Positions 9,696 to 17,928 of a stretch of DNA of 64,000 nt are shown piece after piece (within the stretch, counting starts at the first letter, position 1; each line of letters starts with the position of its first letter). The translations under genes were made by a program, and so were the position numbers. The notes below the pieces were generated by a model. It made no database searches. It saw only the letters and a program-made list of their open reading frames with translations, and had not been told where the DNA came from. Where the stretch lies: the NCBI GenBank assembly GCA_017861365.1, contig JAGFXR010000003.1:62001-126000 (forward strand). Reading direction: 5' to 3'. The stretch is from Oscillospiraceae bacterium (lineage in GTDB: Bacteria > Bacillota > Clostridia > Oscillospirales > Oscillospiraceae).

Positions 9696-10448
9696 CTACA
9701 TTTGCTCCAGCGCTCTGCGGATATCCCCGGCGATTTCGGTGGATTCCTGCGACAGATTGACGTACAGCTCCCGGAGCCAGGGATCGGTTACTTCCTCGGC
9801 CGCGGCTATGTAATCGGAGGCGTCCCGCTGCTCGGAAATAAAGCAGCTGCGCAGCATGCCCAGATAACTGCTGAAGGCGGGCGCCGTGATGCGCTCCGCG
9901 GGAAAATAGGTTACGCCCGTGATGAGGAAATACGCGGTGGAAATCTGCTTTGCCTGCTGCTTCCGCTGGGCGGCCAGACTGGAAAACAGCTTTTTCGGGC
10001 CGCTGGAGGAGCGGTGGGAAAGCAGTTGATAGCAGCGCCAGCTCTGCAAGGCGCGGAGAATAAAATTCTGCATCTGACTGCCGTGAACAGCGGACGCCCG
10101 GCCCAGATACGGCACGTCGTCGGTCTGAGGAAAATCACTGCCGGTGGGCGACAGCGCCTGCTCACTCTGGGGATACAAAGCGGGTTGGGAAACGCCGCCG
10201 AAGCTGGCGGAGACTCCGGTGCCGGACTGAGCCGGCATAGGCACTGTAAAACCCGCCGGTATGGCTGCGGCGCTGGGATTATATGTTTCAGGCAGGCATT
10301 CCATCCCCTCCTCACGGGGTTTCAGGGCAATGGGGCTGGAGGGAGTATCCTCCGGCATGACACGCCGCCAGACCCGTTCGAAAATATCCCGGTCACTGCC
10401 GCACATCCCAGGGCCGTTTCCCGGGCGGGGCATGTTTTCATATTCCAT
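9696..10448 (-). CDS. Protein with ferritin-like C-terminal half
   Basis: 250 residues. The first 110 residues are low-complexity and rich in Pro, Ser and Met. Residues 120-250 look all-helical with regularly spaced Glu/Tyr and the text FISEQRDASDYIAAAEEVTD, which resembles a four-helix ferritin-like or rubrerythrin-like bundle; I cannot confirm metal ligands. GGAGG precedes the ATG at 10448. It is divergent from the suf genes across a 250-base gap. Function unknown; the ferritin-like assignment is weak. Confidence 0.5.
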   Translation of the reverse strand: MEYENMPRPGNGPGMCGSDRDIFERVWRRVMPEDTPSSPIALKPREEGMECLPETYNPSAAAIPAGFTVPMPAQSGTGVSASFGGVSQPALYPQSEQALSPTGSDFPQTDDVPYLGRASAVHGSQMQNFILRALQSWRCYQLLSHRSSSGPKKLFSSLAAQRKQQAKQISTAYFLITGVTYFPAERITAPAFSSYLGMLRSCFISEQRDASDYIAAAEEVTDPWLRELYVNLSQESTEIAGDIRRALEQM

Positions 10449-10587
10449 AAGGTAGCCCTCCAAATAAAATAATGCTCGCAGTCCATACTATGCCGGGAAG
10501 AATCAATTGCCAACACAGCCCGGCGCGCCGCATTCCGAAACAAAGAGCATTTCCGTCGGTTTTTGTTGAGGGCCAACACCGCCGCTA

Positions 10588-10616
10588 TTGTGCGCTGGGT
10601 AAATTTGTAGTAAAAT
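10588..10616 (+). promoter_or_regulatory. Sigma-A promoter of the suf operon
   Basis: TTGTGC (10588-10593), 17-base spacer, TAAAAT (10611-10616), about 80 bases before sufC. Confidence 0.5.
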
Positions 10617-10696
10617 AAGGCTGCGTATTGAGAGTGCGTTCAGGGCCGCGGCAAAACCGTGGAATCAGTTTATGGTTATTTATTAGGAGAACGATG

Positions 10697-11434
10697 ATGT
10701 TAGAAATTAAAAACTTGTCTTTTCGGGTGGAGGATGAAAACGGCGAAACTGACATTTTAAAAAATTTATCCCTCACCATCGCGGATCACAAATTCGTGGT
10801 GATAACCGGGCCTAACGGCGGCGGAAAAACCACCCTGGCAAAGGCCGTTATGGGCATTACCGCCCCTACCGGAGGCACTATTTTGTGGAATGGAACCGAT
10901 ATCACCCATATGCCCGTGACCGAACGTGCCCGTCTGGGCGTGAGCTATGGGTTTCAGCAGCCTCCCCGCTTCAAGGGAATCAAGGTGCGGGACCTGCTGG
11001 AGCTGGCATCAGGCAACGAGGCGCTGTCACACGAGGAGGGGTGCCAGTATCTCACCAGGGTTGGCCTTTGCGCCAACGACTACATTGACCGCGAGGTGGA
11101 CGCCTCCCTTTCCGGGGGAGAGCTGAAGCGCATTGAAATCGCCACCATTCTCGCCCGCAAAACAGGGCTCATGATTTTTGACGAACCGGAGGCGGGGATT
11201 GACCTGTGGTCCTTTGCCAAGCTGACGGATACATTCAGGCGGCTGCAGGAAAACCGGAGATCCACGCTGCTGATTATCTCCCATCAGGAGCGCATCATTG
11301 ATCTGGCGGACGAGATTGTTATGATTTCCGACGGCTCGGTGGCGCAGCACGGCCCGAAGGATGAGATTTTTCCGAAAATTTTAGCCAACACCGTAACCGG
11401 CTGCACCTATATGAGAGAGGGGGATGTACAATGA
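10697..11434 (+). CDS. sufC: Fe-S cluster assembly ATPase SufC
   Basis: 245 residues. ABC-type ATPase that works with SufB/SufD in iron-sulfur cluster assembly. Walker A GPNGGGKTT, the signature LSGGELKRIEI, Walker B LMIFDEPEAGID and the switch histidine (ISHQER) are all present. AGGAG seven bases before the second of two adjacent ATGs sets the start. Its end overlaps the next start by four bases (ATGA). No sufS, sufU or sufD follows, so this is the short SufBC arrangement. Confidence 0.93.
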   Translation: MLEIKNLSFRVEDENGETDILKNLSLTIADHKFVVITGPNGGGKTTLAKAVMGITAPTGGTILWNGTDITHMPVTERARLGVSYGFQQPPRFKGIKVRDLLELASGNEALSHEEGCQYLTRVGLCANDYIDREVDASLSGGELKRIEIATILARKTGLMIFDEPEAGIDLWSFAKLTDTFRRLQENRRSTLLIISHQERIIDLADEIVMISDGSVAQHGPKDEIFPKILANTVTGCTYMREGDVQ

Positions 11435-12360
11435 GCGAGTCCCGCAATATGGTGGATTCCGAGCTGCTGTTTCAAATTGCAAACATGAAGGAGACCCCCA
11501 AGGGGGCCTACAACATCCGCAAAAACAGCCAGCTGGACGGACGGCAAAGCAGCCGCAACATTGAAATTTCCACCAAAACCGATCGCTCCGGCATCGATAT
11601 CCGCATCAAGCCGGGTACGAAGGGCGAATCGGTGCATATACCTGTTATCATTACGGAAAGCGGAGTTGAGGAACTGGTTTACAACGACTTTTTCGTGGGC
11701 GAGGGCGCGGACGTGGATATCATCGCGGGCTGCGGCATTCATAATGACGGGCATCAACGCTCCCAGCACGACGGGGTGCATACCTTTTATGTCGGTAAAA
11801 ATGCCAAAGTCCGCTACAGTGAGAAGCACTACGGAGAGGGCGAAGGCACCGGGGAGCGGATTATGAATCCCCAGACGATTGTTTACCTGGAAGAGGGCGC
11901 TTCCATCCAGATGGACACCACACAGATCCGTGGCGTGGATTCCACGGCACGCTATACCAAAGTGCAGGCGGGAAAAAATGCCGACGTGGTCATTACCGAG
12001 AAGCTTTTGACCCACGGGGAGCAGTTTGCCGAATCAAAGATGGAAATTTTGTTGAACGGGGAAGGCTCCAAGGCGCAAATTGTCTCCCGATCCGTGGCGC
12101 AGGATCAGTCCAAACAGGTTTTCTATCCTCAAGTGGAGGGCAACGCGGCCTGCTTCGGACATGTCCAGTGCGACGCGATTCTGATGGGCCGCGCCAAAAT
12201 TACGGCAATTCCGGCCATCTCCGCCAACGATATGGACGCGCAGCTGATCCACGAGGCAGCCATCGGGCGGATTGCGGGCGACCAGATTATAAAGCTTATG
12301 ACTCTGGGCTTGACGGAAGAGGAAGCGGAGGAGAAAATTTTAAATGGATTTCTGCAATAA
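11431..12360 (+). CDS. sufB: SufB/SufD-type scaffold protein (minimal Suf system)
   Basis: 309 residues, shorter than classical SufB (about 465) or SufD (about 420). Consists mainly of the SufBD beta-helix core, ending with the conserved HEAAIGRIAGDQ and a C-terminal helix TEEEAEEKILNGFL. Partner of SufC encoded immediately upstream with a four-base overlap. Two-gene systems of this size have been described as a minimal, probably ancestral Suf machinery in anaerobes; assignment to that group rests on size and gene pair only. The start of the thioesterase gene lies inside its last codons. Confidence 0.88.
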   Translation: MSESRNMVDSELLFQIANMKETPKGAYNIRKNSQLDGRQSSRNIEISTKTDRSGIDIRIKPGTKGESVHIPVIITESGVEELVYNDFFVGEGADVDIIAGCGIHNDGHQRSQHDGVHTFYVGKNAKVRYSEKHYGEGEGTGERIMNPQTIVYLEEGASIQMDTTQIRGVDSTARYTKVQAGKNADVVITEKLLTHGEQFAESKMEILLNGEGSKAQIVSRSVAQDQSKQVFYPQVEGNAACFGHVQCDAILMGRAKITAIPAISANDMDAQLIHEAAIGRIAGDQIIKLMTLGLTEEEAEEKILNGFLQ

Positions 12361-12790
12361 TAAAGAAGCGTTTTATCAAGACGCGCTCAGGCGGGTGAAC
12401 CATCCGGGGCAGTTTTCCGCCTATTCGGGTATCACCGTGACCCGCCTGGACGAGCGGTATGCCGAGGGAGTATTGGATGTCACCGACAAAAACCTCAACC
12501 CCCACGGCATTGTTCACGGCGGATGCCTTTGTACCCTGGCGGATACGGTGGCGGGAATGGCCGTGGTCACCTGCGGCTACAAATGCGTGACCATGGATTC
12601 CACCATGAGCTTTCTGCGCCCCGCCACCAGCAGCCGCATTTTTTGCGTTTCCCGCGCGAAAAAAGTGGGCAAAACAGTGTGTGTGTTCGAAGCGGAGCTG
12701 AGTGATCCGGAGGGCAAGCTGATTGCCTGTGGCACGTATACCTTTTACGTACTGGGGCCTCTGGAGCTCGAGAAGTTTTCCCAATCCTGA
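12344..12790 (+). CDS. PaaI-type hotdog-fold thioesterase
   Basis: 148 residues, hotdog fold. Likely hydrolyses an acyl-CoA thioester. The family motif NPHGIVHGGCLCTLADTVAG (about 51-70) carries the HG(x)VHGG core and the acidic residue; C-terminal strands STMSFLRPA and CGTYTFYV fit. The start codon lies 17 bases inside sufB, so it is translationally coupled, though a functional link with Fe-S assembly is not evident. Substrate unknown. Confidence 0.85.
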   Translation: MDFCNNKEAFYQDALRRVNHPGQFSAYSGITVTRLDERYAEGVLDVTDKNLNPHGIVHGGCLCTLADTVAGMAVVTCGYKCVTMDSTMSFLRPATSSRIFCVSRAKKVGKTVCVFEAELSDPEGKLIACGTYTFYVLGPLELEKFSQS

Positions 12791-12799
12791 GCAATATAA

Positions 12800-12825
12800 A
12801 AGGCGCGCCTCTCAGGGCGCGCCTT
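12800..12825. terminator. Convergent terminator between thioesterase and small membrane gene
   Basis: AAGGCGCGCC and GGCGCGCCTT enclose a six-base loop. Read on the minus strand the stem is followed by TTTTATATT, so it mainly serves the gene at 12857; on the plus strand there is no U-run. Confidence 0.7.
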
Positions 12826-12856
12826 GCGGATTGATCGGACGGAATCGTCGGTTTTA

Positions 12857-13054
12857 TCATTCATCCCAGTCGGCGTAATCGTCATACTCCGAGGGATCGG
12901 AGAAGCTGTAGGCACAGCGCTTTTCGGCAATCTTGCCGCGGACGCGGTCAATGAGCCGGATGATTTGCTCCCAATAAGTGATGATGGCGAAGGTTACGGC
13001 AGCTGCCGCGGATAAAATCATAAGCACCTGCAGGAAAGCACGGACATACTTCAA
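12857..13054 (-). CDS. Small single-pass membrane protein
   Basis: 65 residues: a hydrophobic helix at about 7-26, a basic segment (RLIDRVRGKIAEKR) and an acidic aromatic tail ending DDYADWDE. The start is TTG, nine bases after GGAGG; no ATG fits. Function unknown. It is divergent from the asp23 gene. Confidence 0.55.
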   Translation of the reverse strand: MKYVRAFLQVLMILSAAAAVTFAIITYWEQIIRLIDRVRGKIAEKRCAYSFSDPSEYDDYADWDE

Positions 13055-13181
13055 TTTCTGTCGCCTCCTTGTGATTGGATAGGTTCAATTTCCTGTATAG
13101 ACAGGAAGTCGGGGCTTTTCTGTATTTTACACGATTCAGAGCAAAAATACAATGACTTTGGCAAAGAATTTCCGCGGCATA

Positions 13182-13210
13182 TTGAATTTGCGGGCAGTAT
13201 AAGATACAAT
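13182..13210 (+). promoter_or_regulatory. Sigma-A promoter of the asp23-fakA unit
   Basis: TTGAAT (13182-13187), 17-base spacer, TACAAT (13205-13210). Transcription would begin near 13217, giving a leader of about 170 bases. Confidence 0.65.
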
Positions 13211-13224
13211 GGTACGGAATAGAC

Positions 13225-13326
13225 ATATGCGGCCGTGGGTCGTAGGCGCGCGGCAAGCGGTTTCGCCGGACGCCCGCCGGAACATGGGATGCTTCGGAGC
13301 GCTCATTTGTGCGTTGGGCCGCATAT
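13225..13326 (+). promoter_or_regulatory. Candidate structured leader RNA before asp23
   Basis: ATATGCGGCC (13225-13234) and GGCCGCATAT (13317-13326) can pair perfectly over ten bases and would close an 82-base GC-rich internal region containing further short stems such as GCGG-TTTC-GCC type loops. It begins about eight bases after the expected transcription start. I could not match it to a riboswitch class that I know. Confidence 0.4.
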
Positions 13327-13388
13327 CGCTGACATCCGGCGGGATGGAGTCCTGTCCTGCGGACGCGAACCGGAAAGGAAGTGGCATC

Positions 13389-13739
13389 ATGAAGATTCAA
13401 ACCGAAAAAGGCATGATCCGCATTAATAGCGAGGTGATCTCCAATATTACCGGCGCGGTAGCCACCAGCTGCTACGGCGTCAAGGGTATGGCCGTGCGGT
13501 CCAAGACCGACGGACTGGTTCATCTGCTTCGGCGGGAATCCATGGCCAAAGGGGTTAAAGTGCATTACCATGAGGATGCCGTCGTTTCCATTGAACTGCA
13601 TATTATGGTGGACAATGGGGTCAATCTAACAGCTGTCAGCCGCTCTATCATGAGCGAGGTGAGATATCACGTCAGCCGGCTTACCGGCGCGGAAGTTCGC
13701 CGTGTGGATGTCTGCGTTGACTCAATGCTGATCGGTTAA
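13389..13739 (+). CDS. Asp23/Gls24 family envelope stress protein
   Basis: 116 residues, typical of YloU-like Asp23 proteins. It contains the family pattern GMIRINSEVISNITGAVATS near the start and the text VDNGVNLTAVSRSIMSEVRY. GGAAGTGGC precedes the ATG at 13389; a longer frame upstream would run through the structured leader and is rejected. As in many Firmicutes it is followed directly by a DAK-domain kinase gene. Role in the envelope or lipid metabolism is known only loosely for the family. Confidence 0.88.
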   Translation: MKIQTEKGMIRINSEVISNITGAVATSCYGVKGMAVRSKTDGLVHLLRRESMAKGVKVHYHEDAVVSIELHIMVDNGVNLTAVSRSIMSEVRYHVSRLTGAEVRRVDVCVDSMLIG

Positions 13740-13757
13740 GAAAGGAAACGCAGTGAT

Positions 13758-15410
13758 ATGATAGCAACCATAGACGGAACCCGGTTTCAGCGCATGGTCA
13801 TCCATGGCGCGGCGTGCATCAATTTGCGCAAACAAATGATTAATGAGCTGAATGTTTTTCCGGTGCCTGACGGAGATACCGGTACCAATATGAGTCTTAC
13901 CATGGGAACCGCCGCGGCTGAGATGAAGAAGAAAACCGCGAATACCATCGCGGAGGCGTCCTCCATAAACGCGTCCGCCCTTCTGCGGGGCGCACGGGGA
14001 AACTCAGGTGTCATTCTCTCCCTGCTGTTCCGGGGCTTTGCCAAGGCGATGAAGGAGCTGGATACCGCCGACGGGGCGGCGCTGGCGGGTGCGCTGAGCG
14101 AGGGCGTCTCCGCCGCGTACAAGGCTGTAATGAAACCGGCGGAGGGGACGATCCTGACCGTGTCCCGCCTGGCGGCGAACCGCGCGGTGGAGGCCGCGGC
14201 GGAGCAAAACAAGGTGGAGTTTGTGCTGGAGGAGGCCATCCACGCGGGGGAAAACGCCCTGGCCGATACCATCAACCAGAACCCGGTGCTGAAAAAGGCC
14301 GGCGTGGTGGACGCGGGGGGAAAAGGATTTCTGGTGATCCTGCAGGGCATGCTGGATTGCCTCCAGGGTAAGCCTCTGCCCGAAACGCCGGAGGAGACGG
14401 CCGCGGTCAGAGAGAAGGCGGATTTCGGAAGCTTTCAGACGCAGGACATCACCTTCGGTTACTGTACGGAGTTCATTTGCTCCCGGGACGCGCAAAAGGA
14501 CCCGGAGCTGCTGCGGCGCTTTTTGAACCAGCTGGGAGATTCCCTTGTTCTGGTGGACGATGACGATATCATTAAGGTGCACGTACACACCAATCATCCT
14601 GGAAAAGTGCTGGAGGAAGCGCTGACCTATGGGGCGCTGCTGACCATCAAGATTGAGAATATGCGGGAGCAGCACACGGAGATTTTAGACGAAATCAAGG
14701 AGAGCGCGCCATCCTCCGGCGAGGAAACCCACCGCGTCGCCCCCGCGGAAAAGCCCATCGGCGTCGTGGCGGTCTGTGCCGGGGACGGTCTTGCCGCCAT
14801 ATTCCGTGATTTGGGCGCCGACGGCGTCATCAGCGGGGGACAGACCATGAATCCCTCCACGGAGGATATTCTCAGGGAAATCGAAAACACTCCCGCGGAG
14901 ACTGTGTTCGTCCTGCCCAATAATAAGAATATTATTATGGCGGCACAGCAGTGCATCAGCCTCTCCACGGAGAAAAAGGTCTTGGTTCTGCCCACCAAAA
15001 CCATTCCCCAGGGCATTGCCGCCCTTCTGGCGCTGGAGCCGGAAGCTGGCGCGGAAGAAAATTTTTCTGCCATGGAGTCAGCCAGCGCCAAGGTTCATAC
15101 CGCTGAAATTACCTACGCTGCCCGCAATTCCGATTTTGACGGTTTTACCATCCGCGAGGGCGATTATATGGCCCTGCTGGAACACCAACTATTCGGCACT
15201 GACCGGGATATCGACGTGCTGCTCAATCAGCTGGCACAGAGCGAGACCTACCGGGGGGCTGATTTTATCAATATTTTTTACGGCAGCGATGTGACCGAAG
15301 CGCAAGCGCAATCCGTGCAGGAGCGGTTCAAGGCGGCCTGTCCCCAGGCGGAGATCACGCTGCTGGCAGGCGGCCAGCCGGTGTATTACTACATGATTTC
15401 CGCCGAATAG
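13758..15410 (+). CDS. fakA: FakA-like DAK2-domain kinase
   Basis: 550 residues. Matches the YloV/FakA family, the ATP-binding subunit that phosphorylates fatty acids held by a FakB (DegV) partner. The N-terminal DhaL-like ATP domain (1-200) shows NVFPVPDGDTGTNMSLTM with its metal-binding aspartates and ARGNSGVILS; middle and C-terminal domains follow in the usual order. AAGGAAA precedes the ATG. No FakB gene is in this window, so the fatty-acid role is inferred from the family. Confidence 0.88.
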   Translation: MIATIDGTRFQRMVIHGAACINLRKQMINELNVFPVPDGDTGTNMSLTMGTAAAEMKKKTANTIAEASSINASALLRGARGNSGVILSLLFRGFAKAMKELDTADGAALAGALSEGVSAAYKAVMKPAEGTILTVSRLAANRAVEAAAEQNKVEFVLEEAIHAGENALADTINQNPVLKKAGVVDAGGKGFLVILQGMLDCLQGKPLPETPEETAAVREKADFGSFQTQDITFGYCTEFICSRDAQKDPELLRRFLNQLGDSLVLVDDDDIIKVHVHTNHPGKVLEEALTYGALLTIKIENMREQHTEILDEIKESAPSSGEETHRVAPAEKPIGVVAVCAGDGLAAIFRDLGADGVISGGQTMNPSTEDILREIENTPAETVFVLPNNKNIIMAAQQCISLSTEKKVLVLPTKTIPQGIAALLALEPEAGAEENFSAMESASAKVHTAEITYAARNSDFDGFTIREGDYMALLEHQLFGTDRDIDVLLNQLAQSETYRGADFINIFYGSDVTEAQAQSVQERFKAACPQAEITLLAGGQPVYYYMISAE

Positions 15411-15447
15411 GAGGTAGCCCAATTCATTGCCCTTGAAGCGACCTTCC

Positions 15448-15465
15448 GGCGCGATTACGCGCGCC
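15448..15465 (+). terminator. Weak hairpin after fakA
   Basis: GGCGCG and CGCGCC flank a six-base loop 38 bases after the fakA stop. There is no U-run, so termination here is uncertain. Confidence 0.3.
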
Positions 15466-15480
15466 CTTGACAAAAAACAC

Positions 15481-15509
15481 TTGCAATTTCTCTTTGACCA
15501 AGGTATAAT
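15481..15509 (+). promoter_or_regulatory. Sigma-A promoter of the aro operon
   Basis: TTGCAA (15481-15486), 17-base spacer, TATAAT (15504-15509), nearly ideal. Start of transcription is expected near 15516, about 23 bases before the leader peptide. Confidence 0.8.
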
Positions 15510-15538
15510 CCATGTAATCATATTGTTTGAGGTGCCCT

Positions 15539-15655
15539 ATGAACCGAATTACCCTCAAAACTTCATCCTTTTTCTTTACCTATCGCTGGACTCGATTTAT
15601 CGGGGCTGGCTATTTTAGCATGGAGAAATCGGATGAATGCTGTGAGTGTCAATAA
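15539..15655 (+). CDS. Aromatic-rich leader peptide of the aro operon
   Basis: 38 codons from ATG 15539 to TAA 15653-15655, with GAGGTG five bases upstream. Codons 11-17 read Phe-Phe-Phe-Thr-Tyr-Arg-Trp, followed by Phe20, Tyr25 and Phe26, so three aromatic amino acids are heavily represented in a short peptide placed between a promoter and a terminator. This is the pattern of ribosome-mediated attenuators such as those for phenylalanine and tryptophan genes in enterobacteria. The peptide itself probably has no function; its translation speed would report charged tRNA levels. Confidence 0.75.
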   Translation: MNRITLKTSSFFFTYRWTRFIGAGYFSMEKSDECCECQ

Positions 15656-15703
15656 CGGAAAAGGGTTATTTTCTGTTCATGTTGAGAAGCTCATTGATGT
15701 TCA
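15643..15703 (+). promoter_or_regulatory. Possible antiterminator stem of the aro attenuator
   Basis: UGAGUGUCAAU (15643-15653) can pair over its full length, with three G-U pairs, to AUUGAUGUUCA (15693-15703). The downstream strand overlaps the left arm and loop of the terminator, so the two structures exclude each other. The upstream strand covers the last leader codons and stop, so a ribosome finishing the peptide would mask it, whereas one stalled at the aromatic codons would not. Confidence 0.55.
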
Positions 15704-15734
15704 TCATCAATGAGCTTCTTTTTATTATTTTTTA
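15685..15734 (+). terminator. Attenuator terminator before aroF
   Basis: A perfect 15-base stem (15685-15699 with 15705-15719) with a five-base loop, followed by TTTTTATTATTTTTTATT. It lies between the leader peptide and aroF with no other gene it could serve. Confidence 0.85.
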
Positions 15735-15755
15735 TTCAGAAAGGAACAAAATAGT

Positions 15756-16769
15756 ATGGTAGTCGTGATGAAGCCCAAGACGGAGGAGATTCATATTCAG
15801 GCGCTGGTGGCCCATCTGGAGGCGCTGGGGGTAAGCGTGAGCATTACTAACGGAATCGGATGCTCCATTCTAGGACTGGTGGGAGACACCACCAATCTTG
15901 ATATGGATAAAATTTCAATCAATCCCTATGTAGAGCGGGTGATGCGGGTGCAAGAGGCATATAAAAAAGCAAACCGGAAGTTCCATCCTCAGGATACCGT
16001 GGTGGAAGTGGCTGGAGCGAAAATCGGCGGGGGCCATTTTGCCGTTATGGCAGGTCCCTGCTCCGTGGAAACTAAGGAGCAGATCGTTGAGGTGGCCGAA
16101 GCGGTTCAGGCCTCCGGCGCCAAGCTTCTGCGGGGCGGCGCGTTTAAGCCCAGAACCTCCCCTTATTCCTTCCAGGGAATGGGCGTTGACGGCCTTGACC
16201 TGATGCTGGAGGCCAAGGCAAAGACCGGCCTGCCTGTCGTATCCGAGATTATGTCCCCCAAGCTGGTGGAAATTTTTGAGGAAAAAGTAGATGTGGTGCA
16301 GATTGGCGCCCGGAACATGCAGAATTTCGACCTGCTCAAGGAGGTCGGAAAGATGTCGAAGCCCATCCTGCTCAAGCGCGGACTGGCAAACAGCTACGAG
16401 GAGTGGATTATGTCCGCCGAATATATCATGTCCGAGGGCAATGAGAATGTAATCCTCTGCGAGCGCGGTATCCGAACCTTTGAAACCTACACCCGCAATA
16501 CGCTGGACATTTCGGCCATCCCCGCTGTCAAGAGGATGAGCCACCTGCCTATCATTGTGGATCCCTCCCACGCGGCGGGCATGAGCTGGATGGTGGAACC
16601 TCTTGCCCTGGCGGCCATTACAGCAGGAGCCGACGGTCTGATCATTGAGGTTCACAACAATCCCGCCTGCGCCAAGTGCGACGGACAGCAGTCTCTGACT
16701 CCCGCACAGTTTGACGGTTTGATGAAGAAGGCCGCGGCTTTGGTTGACCTGGCTGGGAAAACCATGTAA
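15756..16769 (+). CDS. aroF: 3-deoxy-7-phosphoheptulonate synthase (DAHP synthase)
   Basis: 337 residues. First step of the shikimate pathway: condenses PEP and erythrose 4-phosphate. It is the type I beta form with a ferredoxin-like N-terminal domain (about 1-70) that in relatives mediates feedback inhibition, followed by the barrel with AGPCSVE, LRGGAFKPRTSPYSFQG, the LLKRG phosphate site and DPSHAAG metal site. AAAGGA lies before the ATG at 15756. First gene of an eight-gene operon controlled by the upstream attenuator. Confidence 0.95.
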   Translation: MVVVMKPKTEEIHIQALVAHLEALGVSVSITNGIGCSILGLVGDTTNLDMDKISINPYVERVMRVQEAYKKANRKFHPQDTVVEVAGAKIGGGHFAVMAGPCSVETKEQIVEVAEAVQASGAKLLRGGAFKPRTSPYSFQGMGVDGLDLMLEAKAKTGLPVVSEIMSPKLVEIFEEKVDVVQIGARNMQNFDLLKEVGKMSKPILLKRGLANSYEEWIMSAEYIMSEGNENVILCERGIRTFETYTRNTLDISAIPAVKRMSHLPIIVDPSHAAGMSWMVEPLALAAITAGADGLIIEVHNNPACAKCDGQQSLTPAQFDGLMKKAAALVDLAGKTM

Positions 16770-16800
16770 AATGATCGTGAGACAGAAATGAGGTGTTCCC

Positions 16801-17877
16801 ATGCAAACCTTGACCGTCGCCCTTCCGGGGCGGGAGTATGATATTTTCATTGAATCCGGGCTGCTGGACAGGGCGGGGGCATACTGCCGCACCGTCCTGC
16901 CAAGAGCCGGACGGGTGGTGGTGGTAACCGATTCCAATGTGGCCCCGCTCTACGCCAAGCGGGTCACCGCCTCTCTGGAAGGGGCGGGGTTTGCGGCGGG
17001 GCTGACTGTGATCCCCGCCGGAGAGAGCTCCAAATCCGTAACCATGCTGGAGCGGCTGTACGACGATTTGATGGACTTCGGCCTGACCCGGAGCGACGCG
17101 GTGCTGGCGCTGGGCGGCGGCGTGGTGGGCGATCTGGCGGGCTTTGCCGCCGCCACTATTCTGCGGGGGGTGGATTTGATCCAGATGCCCACCACCTTGC
17201 TGGCCCAGGTGGATTCCTCCGTAGGCGGAAAGGTTGCCGTGGATCTGAAGGCGGGGAAAAATCTGGCGGGCGCCTTCTGGCAGCCTAAGCTGGTGCTGAT
17301 GGATCCGGACTGCCTCACCACTCTGGACGACAAGACCTTTGCCGACGGTATGGCCGAGGTGATCAAATACGGCTGCATCTGGGACGAACGGTTCTGCGAA
17401 TTTTTACTGAGCCTGGGCGGACGCGAGGGTGTGATGACCCAAATTGACGGCATCCTGGCGGCGTGCTGCGACGTGAAGCGGCAGGTGGTGGAGCGGGACG
17501 AACGGGACACCGGTTTGCGGATGATTTTAAATTTCGGGCATACCCTGGGACATGCCTATGAGCTGTTTGGAAAGTATGAAACCTATACCCATGGGCAGGC
17601 GGTTGCCGCCGGGATGTGCCGCGCCGCCGACATCGGGGTCAGGCTTGGGATTACCCCCGCCGGTGTGCCGGAGGCCATCGCCGCCTTGCTGTGCATGTAC
17701 GGGCTGCCCACGGCCATTGACTGCGGCATGGCTCATTACGAGGCCGCCGTTGGTCTTGACAAAAAAGGGGACGGCGGGGATATCTCCCTGATTCTCCTTA
17801 CGAAGCTGGGTAAGGCCGAGGCGGTGAAGCTGCCGAAATCTGAGGTGCTTCATCTGCTGGAGGCGTTTTCTCTGTAA
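16801..17877 (+). CDS. aroB: 3-dehydroquinate synthase
   Basis: 358 residues, normal length. Converts DAHP to 3-dehydroquinate using NAD and a divalent metal. NAD-binding GGGVVGDLAGFAA (about 101-113), PTTLLAQVDSSVGGKVAV, the metal ligand region MAEVIKYG and the histidines of NFGHTLGHAYE and THGQAVAAG are intact. It begins 31 bases after aroF, with AGAAATGAGGTG upstream as the ribosome site. Confidence 0.96.
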   Translation: MQTLTVALPGREYDIFIESGLLDRAGAYCRTVLPRAGRVVVVTDSNVAPLYAKRVTASLEGAGFAAGLTVIPAGESSKSVTMLERLYDDLMDFGLTRSDAVLALGGGVVGDLAGFAAATILRGVDLIQMPTTLLAQVDSSVGGKVAVDLKAGKNLAGAFWQPKLVLMDPDCLTTLDDKTFADGMAEVIKYGCIWDERFCEFLLSLGGREGVMTQIDGILAACCDVKRQVVERDERDTGLRMILNFGHTLGHAYELFGKYETYTHGQAVAAGMCRAADIGVRLGITPAGVPEAIAALLCMYGLPTAIDCGMAHYEAAVGLDKKGDGGDISLILLTKLGKAEAVKLPKSEVLHLLEAFSL

Positions 17878-17928
17878 GACGGCGCCATGCCCCGAGGCAG
17901 CAATCTGAATCCGAAGAGGTATGTTCTG

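Noticed and set aside
13055-13388. Ribosomal protein L28 gene, commonly divergent from asp23
   Set aside because: No frame shows the L28 cysteine pairs or basic C-terminus; the only minus-strand frame has no family features.
15510-15740. T-box riboswitch before aroF
   Set aside because: I found no T-box AGGGUGGNACCGCG-like motif; a short translated leader with aromatic codons explains the terminator better.
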